Positions 1 to 59,300 of a DNA stretch of 64,000 bases are shown here, piece after piece (within the stretch, counting starts at the first letter, position 1; each line of letters opens with the position of its first letter). The notes beneath the pieces were generated by a model, which searched no databases, was not told the DNA's origin, and saw nothing but the letters and a program-made list of their open reading frames with translations. Position numbers and translations under genes: made by a program. Source of the DNA: Glandiceps talaboti (lineage: Eukaryota > Hemichordata > Enteropneusta > Spengelidae); NCBI RefSeq assembly GCF_964340395.1, contig NC_135564.1, positions 21,969,442-22,033,441 on the forward strand, given 5' to 3'.

Positions 1-453
1 AGTAATGTTCTAAAATAGACTACAGTGGCAGTATTTATAAGTTTCAAACATAAATAGCCTGTTGATGAGATCTATATGTACAAAGTGTTTGTCTCTTTTC
101 TTAGCCTGCAGCTACCAAGGAAGTTTTACATAGAATATTATTTGTCTCTTTCAGTACCTAGAAAGCTTTGTATAGTTTGTACTTTTATATTTCATTTTCT
201 GATACATTTCTTCATTTTACATCAGGAATATATAAGTGACATAAGAGGCATTTTGAGCTGAATGAAGAAAAAAGTGGAAACTATAAATTTACCTGTGCAT
301 GCTTTAACTAAGAAAAAATGCAGGAAATAATAATGATTCTAAACTTACATTTTGGGCCCTACAGAACAAGTCATGTACGTTCAGTGTCATGATGAAGCAT
401 CCTGTATTTTCTGTTCTGACAAGTACAATTAGTTTGTGCATGGTTCCATGTGA

Positions 454-746
454 ACAACTTTGCTGTATAACGTCATCCAAGTGTTAGTTAGAAGTCATAT
501 TCAACTTTGCTGTATAACGTCATCCAAGTGTTAGTTAGAAGTCATATTCAACTTTGCTGTATAACGTCATCCAAGTGTTAGTTAGAAGTCATATTCAACT
601 TTGCTGTATAACGTCATCCAAGTGTTAGTTAGAAGTCATATTCAACTTTGCTGTATAACGTCACACAAGTGTTAGTTAGAAGTCATATTCAACTTTGCTG
701 TATAACGTCATCCAAGTGTTAGTTAGAAGTCATATTCAACTTTGCT
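454..746. repeat. 47-bp minisatellite, about 6 copies
   Basis: About six head-to-tail copies of a 47-bp unit containing CAACTTTGCTGTATAACG. Copies are nearly identical; one has CACAC in place of CATCC. It lies 3' of the last ZWILCH exon I can place. I see no gene in 1-453. Confidence 0.95.
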
Positions 747-867
747 CTTTGAAAGATTGGTAGTGAAATAATACAAATCATCCTCCAACTCATTCCTAGA
801 GATATCTGTAGGAAAGACAATAAGGTGAGGATATCATTAAGTATTATATTTAAGAAATCTTTTCAGA

Positions 868-1525
868 TACCAGAATACTGGTGGTAAGGTGAAGCCCAGA
901 ATACTGGTGGTAAGGTGAAGCCCAGAATACTGGTGGTAAGGTGAAGCCCAGAATACTGGTGGTAAGGTGAAGCCCAGAATACTGGTGGTAAGGTGAAGCC
1001 CAGAATACTGGTGGTAAGGTGAAGCCCAGAATACTGGTGGTAAGGTGAAGCCCAGAATACTGGTGGTAAGGTGAAGCCCAGAATACTGGTGGTAAGGTGA
1101 AGCCCAGAATACTGGTGGTAAGGTGAAGCCCAGAATACTGGTGGTAAGGTGAAGCCCAGAATACTGGTGGTAAGGTGAAGCCCAGAATACTAGTGGTAAG
1201 GTGAAGCCCAGAATACTAGTGGTAAGGTGAAGCCCAGAATACTAGTGGTAAGGTGAAGCCCAGAATACTAGTGGTAAGGTGAAGCCTTGGGGCAATATAA
1301 AAACCAGAATACTGGTGGTAAGGTGAAGCCTTGGGGCAATATAAAAACCAGAATACTGGTGGTAAGGTGAAGCCTTGGGGCAATATAAAAACCAGAATAC
1401 TGGTGGTAAGGTGAAGCCCAGAATACTGGTGGTAAGGTGAAGCCCAGAATACTGGTGGTAAGGTGAAGCCTTGGGGCAATATAAAAACCAGAATACTGGT
1501 GGTAAGGTGAAGCCTTGGGCCAATA
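868..1525. repeat. compound 26/44-bp minisatellite
   Basis: About 16 copies of a 26-bp unit (CAGAATACTGGTGGTAAGG plus GTGAAGC-type tail) run into a longer 44-bp form with an 18-bp insert containing TTGGGGCAATATAAAAAC. Four consecutive units near 1190-1270 carry CTAGTGG instead of CTGGTGG. The minus-strand open frames here only reflect a repeat without stops. Confidence 0.95.
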
Positions 1526-1559
1526 TAATAATACTGCCAAAGGCACAGTAGCGCAACTG

Positions 1560-2262
1560 TAGTTGGCTATTGCCAAGGGCGTGTTCTTGTTGCTAGACAT
1601 ATTTGCATACATTTTTGAAATCTCTATTAATTTGCCTACCTTTCCAGTTTTCATTGCCATGGGCATGGTCCTGTTGTTAGGCATATTTGCATACATTCTG
1701 AATATTTATTCACTTACCTACCCATCCCTATTGTTATCTTTGTAATATACATCATATCACTGTTGCTAAGGGGTGGTCATGGTTGATAGGACCAATTGTG
1801 TCAAAATGTTTTCAATAATAACTGCAGGATAACACCCCCAGAAACATCCCCACCAAGTTTCAACCCATTCACCATGCACTTTCAAGACATGTTTTTGACC
1901 AAAAGTTAGGTGTTCAGACCTAATTTACATATCACTGATGGGATCATCACGTTATGAATACAGCTTCATCTACACATCCCCAAATGCTTCCCCATTAAAT
2001 TCATGCCAATCTGCTCAGTAGTTTTGGAATTATAGATTTGACCAAAAAAGACACATTTTAGAACTTATTTGCATATCACTGATGGGATCATCATGTTATG
2101 AACAATTCTTAATCTAAAGACCACTAAGAATGTTCACATCAAATTTCACCATGATCTGCTCAATAGTTTTGGAATTATAGATTTTTGACCAGAAGGGCAC
2201 ATTTTTAGCTCTGCTGTCAGCGAAAGCTGACAGCATAAGCTTTAGGTATAGGTTGGTATAGG
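1560..2262 (+). repeat. dispersed interspersed repeat, family A
   Basis: First of several copies of one interspersed repeat. Hallmarks in order: a TTGCTAGGCATATTTGCATA segment; a segment beginning TTTGACCAAAA; then TAATTTGCATATCACTGATG near 1930 and again near 2070. Other copies or fragments are near 4405, 8517, 20205, 37540, 45840-46026 and 47599-47975. I find no coding potential in the copies and cannot assign a superfamily. Confidence 0.8.
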
Positions 2263-2720
2263 TATAGAGGTATAAGTGATCATGGTCTGTCTGTCAACTT
2301 TTTTTATTTTCATTATCTTCTCTGAATGTGACTGTCAGACTACTTTGATATTTGGTGTGCATGTTCCTTGGGAGGACGCTATTCAGATTTGTTTATGCCA
2401 AGTTGATCTGTGCCATTTCCAATTTTTTATGATTTTTTTTTCAAAAATGATATTTTCATCATCTCCTCAAATACTACTCGTCAGATTGCTTTGATATCTG
2501 GTGTGTCGATGCGCAGAGGGTAGCTTACCCAGATTTGTTAATTTCAAGTCAGCACATCTTCTTTTCTATTTTTGATGTTTGTTTTTTTGTAATTAAAAAA
2601 AAATTAATAAGTTAATGAGCATTGTGACTGACGCCATATTGGAAATCAGTCCACAAGACTTTAAGTAAACTGCCACTTTTCAAAAGACACCATTAACGTC
2701 AAACAAGCAATGTAATATGT
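2263..2720. other. non-coding T-rich stretch
   Basis: No gene supported. Two diverged copies of a segment of about 150 bp (each with GACTGTCAGACTACTTTGATAT-like then GATTTGTT) lie head-to-tail at roughly 2320-2570. This suggests part of another dispersed repeat. Confidence 0.5.
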
Positions 2721-2825
2721 GCTATAGTCTTAATTCTACGCATTGTGTGCCCAAATGACAAGTGTTTGTTCGAAACAGGGTTGCAGACTTCAATTCCAAA
2801 TTCTGCACCCTTTCTACAGAATGGT

Positions 2826-52929
<50,104 letters not shown>

Positions 52930-52956
52930 CTTCGAAGAATTATTTCGTTCTTGGTA

Positions 52957-53004
52957 TCAAATTTGCAACTTCATCAAAATTGCAGAAATCGAAATATCCG
53001 CCAT
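52957..53004 (-). other. upstream ORF in the ZWILCH leader
   Basis: ATGGCGGATATTTCG begins a 15-codon frame with a good start context (AAAATGG). It ends 27 bases before the ZWILCH ATG. The same ATG overlaps the YY1-like GCCATTTT, so it may be a by-product of that site or a translational control. Confidence 0.45.
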
Positions 53005-53303
53005 TTTCACAGGCTACACAGAGCATGCTGGGAAAATTCCCTAAAGGTCACAAGATGAAACCCCTGCAAATGACCTAACCTATTACTGATGTATATACAT
53101 CCGAGGACAAAAGTTAGTTACAGGATCAGAAATGTGTCACTTGAAATAAATAATTACGTTTAATTTTAGTGAATAAATATGAGAAATATCACTGTGACGT
53201 TATGAAAGTATAGTCCACATGCGTTATTTTTATGCCAAGTACATGTTTGCGAGACTGATATCCATTCACTATGGTAATGCGGTCGAACTACATATCATCC
53301 GGT

Positions 53304-53310
53304 CTTTTTC
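53304..53310 (+). promoter_or_regulatory. RPL4: TOP-like pyrimidine start of RPL4 mRNA
   Basis: CTTTTTC about 67 bases before the RPL4 ATG. Ribosomal-protein mRNAs start at a C within such a tract, which confers growth-dependent translation. Inferred from position and sequence only. Confidence 0.55.
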
Positions 53311-53370
53311 ACGACTGGCGGCCGCCATATTGTTTAAGAACGGTCTCGCTGGCCCAAAAAACCAGCCAAA

Positions 53371-53373
53371 ATG
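53371..53373 (+). CDS. RPL4: RPL4 exon 1 (ATG only)
   Basis: CCAAAATG followed immediately by the donor GTGAGT. A first coding exon ending right after the ATG is common in ribosomal protein genes. Confidence 0.93.
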
Positions 53374-56300
53374 GTGAGTTTCCGAATAATGATGTAATAA
53401 AAACTTACTGTTTATGAGGTACAATGAACCAAAGTACGTATTTGTTTTACTTATTTCACAAAAAATGGTCTCCCTTCTGAGCTTTAACTAGTATGCCAAC
53501 ACGGAACATTGACTGGGCCACCATGCATTGCTTCATCCACGACAACACGTGGGTCTTTGACGTCGTACTTTATGTTGGAATATGAAATATCTGACTTCAG
53601 AGAGTCCTAGGGACATACCACATACAAATATTCTGATTAGAATATATAAATTTCATGTTTTACTCAGGCGTTGTCTGCTGCACGCCCCCTTATCAACGTG
53701 TATTCTGAGAAAAATGAGCCGAGTGGAACCACAGTAACACTCCCAGCTGTATTCAAGGCACCCATCAGGCCTGATGTTGTCAACTTTGTACATACCAATT
53801 TAAGAAAGAACAGTCGTCAACCATATGCTGTCAACAAGGATGCAGGTAAGATGGGGGGAAATGTATAATGTATTTACTTTTATAGCGAAAAGGAAAATGG
53901 AAAGATGAATTCCAGAGAATTGTATACAACTCGTACACTTCAACATCTTTTAGTTTAGACAATGACATTTTGATCTTGTACTTGTGGAGATGAAATTTTG
54001 TACTATATAACAGGTAAACACCCCCCCCCCCCCCAATAGTTTTGATTTGAAAGATTGAATGACAACAATTCTCTGGTAATAGCCATCATTTGTACTATGT
54101 TAAAAAAGTTAAAGCCGCCATATGTATTAGAGGTCGCCATTAATTAGTCCCCGCCGGACGAAGTCCGAGACAGGGACTTATGGATTGGGTTCCGTTCATT
54201 CGTCCGTCCAACCAACCGGAGCCGTTTCTTGGAGATGCCTGGACCGATTATTTTCAAACTTGGTAATGGGGCAACATACTATGGCATACATATGCACGTC
54301 GATGTGTTTCATGATACGATCCAATATGGCCGCCTAGCAGCCATTTTGTTTGCGAATTTTCTATGTCCAAAGCCATAACTCAGACATGCTTGAACAGATC
54401 TCATTCAAAGTTGGTATTAACACAGTGTTCTATGGCATACATGTGCATATCCATTTTCGTCGTGATATGATCCAATATGGCTGCCTGGCAGCCATTTTGT
54501 TGGCGCAGTTTTCATGTCCAAAGCCATAACTCAGACATGCTTGAACAGGTCAGTACATTGAAAATGTGTAGTCTTAGGTTCCTGATATTTTGGTAATTAT
54601 TTACAGTACAGTCATTTTGATTCTTGACAGGTCACCAAACCAGTGCTGAATCCTGGGGTACTGGTCGTGCTGTCGCCCGTATTCCACGTGTCCGTGGTGG
54701 TGGTACTCACCGATCTGGTCAAGGTGCTTTTGGTAACATGTGTCGTGGTGGTCGCATGTTTGCTCCAACCAAAACCTGGAGGCGTTGGCACCGTAGAGTG
54801 AACATCAACCAACGTCGTTATGCTATGTGTTCAGCCATTGCTGCAACTGGAATTCCTGCTCTAGTCATGTCAAAAGGTAAAATGTGATGTGTATTTGTGT
54901 CCACATGTGGCATGAACAGAGGTGATGTGTCTTGTTTAGAGATGTGAAGTATACTTCTATAAGTGTTAGTCAAATGAAAAGATGTAATTAATTGGGTTCT
55001 GCTGACCTCTATTCTCAAAATTATTTGTCACCAAAAATAAGAAGACATAGCTACAATATAATTTTCAACACTTTCCAAGTACTGCTTAGAGTTTAAGTTT
55101 CTTAATCTGTGTGATGACTTCTGGAAAATTTAATGTATATGTTATAAACATGAACTGCCTTACCCGTATTATACACATATCATCGGAAAAGTGGACATCG
55201 CGACGGTAGTTTTCTGTGGTAGCGATTTGAGTTGTTACCTACAAGATTGGTAATTGTGTTGATAAATTTATGCTTCAAGTATTTATTCTAAAACATCGGT
55301 GATCATAATCACTGATCGTAACATTCATTCAAGGAATTGACGTCTTTTCTCATGCATGATGAACGCAGTGACGGCCAGGCGAGGTCATCAAAGGGCATAC
55401 TAATTTGAATATCTTGAATCGTATTGGTTTGATCTGTTTCACTATACCCGGGGAATGGTCACGCGTGTATCGTGTATTCAAATAGTCAAACATGGATAGA
55501 GGGACATGAAACAGTATAAGTATTTAGATTTGCTTTGCAAAAGACGACGTGTGGGGGCATCATTTCAAACAACTGACATGAGTTGGGTTTACAATGTACT
55601 TCCGTACTTCGCCTCTACCGAATCGGCACTCCAGCACTGAAGTGTCTAAATTTCACTGTTAGCCACAATGCGCCTTTGTGGGCGCCAAGAAGTCGATTTC
55701 AATGTGCCAATTTTCAATTAAATGCGACTATGGCGCGGGCGCGTTGACTTCCCAATCACTGTATATGTTATAAACATGAACTGCAATCAGTTGAATTGAG
55801 TTGTTCTAGCTAAAAGGTTTGTGAAATATTCTCATTTATTATAGGTAATGAAAGTGAATCACCATCATAGTGATTTATAATGTCTGACTAATTTGTCCAA
55901 GTGTTGAATGTTTGTTGTATTATCGTTTACTAAATTGTATGTTTGTATTGAGGTTCACCTTTCCTTCATCTTATCATATAGGTCATCGTATTGAAGAAAC
56001 TCCAGAAGTTCCATTGGTAGTAGCTGACAAAGCACAAGACTTCAAAAGAACCAAAGAAGCTGTAGGATTTTTGAGAAAGTTCAAGGCATGGGAAGATATT
56101 CAAAAAGTAAGTCAAGAAAATGGAAAGTAATGTAGCCAGTCTATCCTATGCAGGGGTGAACAAATCATTTTGTGAACTGGTGGTCCCTGGACCAGTGTCT
56201 TAAAAAATACAGTGGTCCTGCTAACAGAGCTAGTGGTCTTGGGTCCCACGATGTGAAACATTAAATCTTGCCTACGAATCTGTATATTCAGACGTACACC

Positions 56301-59300
56301 ACTTTTAGTTGAACAATACCCCAATTTAAAATAATAAATATAAAGTTGACATGCTTGGTTTCACTCAATTGACAGTTCTATTCATCTTTATTATTATAAA
56401 TTTGGTATTGTTCAACTAAAATAGATGTAAGTCTGAATATTTGATACCCTGCAATTGCATGTTCATGAATGTGTCCTCAAACCTCTGTACTCAAACAGCG
56501 TTGTCTCATCAATTTCCTATTCAATTGCACAATACACTATACCCATATAGCGTATATTACAGGTTTGACATCAAAAGTCACCTCTGATTATACTTCATGA
56601 CCCATGTAATGCGTATAGTTTTAGCTCCATTGCAATCGTATTTCTTGTTTGTTCATTTTCAGTTGTTGCTGTTCCTACTTTTTAACATGGGTATTTACAG
56701 TAACGTACTTTTCCAACGAACCAGACAAGGTTCAATTTGTGTGGTCTGGGCAAGAAAGTCACTGGTCACTGGTCCCGAACCTCAAACCAGTGGATTGTTC
56801 ACCCCTGCTTTGCATCAGTGTAGCTGAGATTTATGTTAGTTTTGAAAGATATGATGATATTATAACTTCTGGTCCGTGTTTTTGATAAACAATGATAATT
56901 GTGAAGTTCTGATCTTTGTACATTGTGTGTGATTTCTTTCATGCTATAATAATGAGCCCCATGTTTTCTGATAACACCTGTTGTGTCTTCTATAGGTTTA
57001 CAAATCAAAGCGTTTGAGAGCTGGTAAGGGAAAAATGCGTAATAGGCGCCGTGTCCACAGACTTGGTCCATGCATTATCTATGACCAAGACAATGGTCTT
57101 ACCAGGGCATTCAGGAATATTCCAGGTAGGATTGATTGGAATCCATAGACTCCTATCGACTATATAGTAAAATATGTTGTGTTGCTTCATGAAAGGAGTT
57201 GGCCAATGTGTGAGGGCAACCTGTTGTGGAACATCTTATAGACTTTAGTGACATAATATGGTCTTGAAATTTTGTGAGTGAACTTGTTGGTTTGCGTGAC
57301 TGCCTTGGACAAGTAAAATATGAAACCAGGCTAGTGAAATCATTTCACTCTGCCTGATTGGGCAAGTGAAATATTTTATACATACTGTGTTACTGGCTTG
57401 ACTGAGAGTAGACAGCTTCAACTGCAACTTGGGGTAGCAGTACTTGCATTGCACATGTTTTAAACCTGTAAAAATACTAACAATTTAGGAAAAGGAATTT
57501 ACGAGAGACAGACAGACAGACAGTCAGAGACAGTAATAAACAATATGCTATAGTCAAGGTGATGTACAGTTGAATCTATTGGAAACAATTGTTGATAATC
57601 TTTTGCAATAAAGAGCCCCACCATGTATAGTTTGAGTGATACATTGATGTATTTTGCTCCTACACAGGTGTCACTCTTCTAAATGTAAACCAAATGAATC
57701 TGATGAGACTCGCTCCTGGTGGTCATGTGGGACGCTTTTGTATCTGGACTGAGAGTGCCTTCAGGAAACTGGATGATCTTTATGGTACATGGAGGAAACC
57801 ATCCAAAGAAAAGAACAATTACAAGTAAGTAGACACTGTGAAAGATGACAAAAAGGGTTTTATGGATGTGATATTTCATTGCCTACTGAACACAAGTACC
57901 ATTTCCGAAAGTTAGTGAGCAACAATGCAACCCATTGTTTCATATCATATGGTTGTGGCATGTTGATATCAACAATGCAACCCATTGTTTCACACAATAT
58001 AATTGTGGCACATTGGTATCAACAAGTTTTTTTTTTATTAGAAGGAATACTTGTGATACAAATAAATATTTGACAATATGAAAGTTAGAAATCTGACTGA
58101 GTAGTCATGTAGTTCAGTGTGATTCATAGAGAAAGTTGTTTGGGTGGGAAAAGTATTTCTATGGAAAGACAGTGAATGTGTTACCAATTGATCACTAAGA
58201 GATATCATGTCAGAACATCTTTGGCATAGATTCATCTAAACGGACACATTTATAGAGAAGCAGGTAAATCTTATACTTTTACCAAAGATGAATGTGTAAA
58301 ACAGAAAGAATACAAAACTTCAAATAAAGTACCAACTTGGACTACTTGAGGTCAAGTGAAAGGTTGAAGAGTGTTGACTTTAAAGTTTACTTTGTGACTC
58401 ATTTGATATTACAACCCACTGTCTTAACACCATGTACAGTTCACCAGATTAGTGAAAATTTATTTGCAAAGATGTGATGAGTTATCAACTTCAGGTCCGT
58501 GTTGTTGATTTCCAGTGATAATACCGAAGTTCTGATCTTTGCAATCATGTCTTAGACATTAGTAATCTTGTAATTCTTGGCTAAGGGCTAGATGAGGACT
58601 TAAAACCTATGTATATTTTACCCTCTAGTTTACCCATGCCTAAGATGACATACACAGACTTGGGCAGACTTCTGAAGAGTGAGGAAATACAGAAGCAGCT
58701 TAAACCAGTCAAGTGAGTATAATGTATAGTGTTCGCTATCAAATTTTGTTTGGTTTTGTTGTAGAGAAGCTAAAGTAAGGTTGCAGTAGTTGTCCTCAAC
58801 TCCAAGTAAATAATGTAACTACAGTAGTCAGGGGTGAACAAATCATTTTGTGAACTGGTGGTCCCCGGACCAGTACCTTAAAAAATCCAGTGGTCCTGCT
58901 GAAAGAATTAGTGGTACAAGGAAAAATTGAGCAGGTCCGCCCAAAAAAATCGCTAGTCCCGGACCCAGGACCAGTGGATTTGTTCAACCCTGGTAGTATA
59001 TAGCTAAATCACTTAGTCTTCTTAAGTTGTCATATGACCACAGAGTGCACTCTACACTACTGACATTTGCATCTCCTTATCCCTGTTATGGGACAGGCAT
59101 TATGGTTGGATCCAGCCAACTCCTTTCAGCCTTCACATAAGAAATGCATGAGGGTTTATGGATATGTTTGGTTGTAAGGTTATAGTGCTCTTCCAGGATG
59201 CCTCCACAAGAAATGTCAATGACAAGTGTAAGCCCTTCATATATAACCAGTGGGGGTGGATACATGGTGTATCTGTCATCTGATGCTTGTTAGTTTCATA

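Larger units (their letters stand above)
52930..53370. promoter_or_regulatory. shared ZWILCH/RPL4 bidirectional promoter
   Basis: 441 bp separate the two start codons. On the ZWILCH side GCCATTTT lies at about 53001-53008. On the RPL4 side GCCATATT lies at 53324-53331. Both fit the YY1 core GCCATNTT, found just downstream of many metazoan ribosomal-protein and divergent promoters. The CpG content is higher than in surrounding introns. I see no TATA box at a usual distance. Confidence 0.65.

Noticed and set aside
349-415. Possible exon on the minus strand (acceptor TTGTACTTGTCAG, donor GTAAGT, open frame with CFIMTLNVHDLF)
   Set aside because: Only 67 bp, no recognisable homology and no phase-compatible partner I could find.
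1216-1696. Minus-strand frames of 87-142 codons rich in SPYHQYSG
   Set aside because: Translations of the 26/44-bp minisatellite.
54624-54887. Single-exon reading of the RPL4 core as an intronless copy
   Set aside because: It is exon 3 of the spliced gene; flanking exons, phases and splice sites are all intact.
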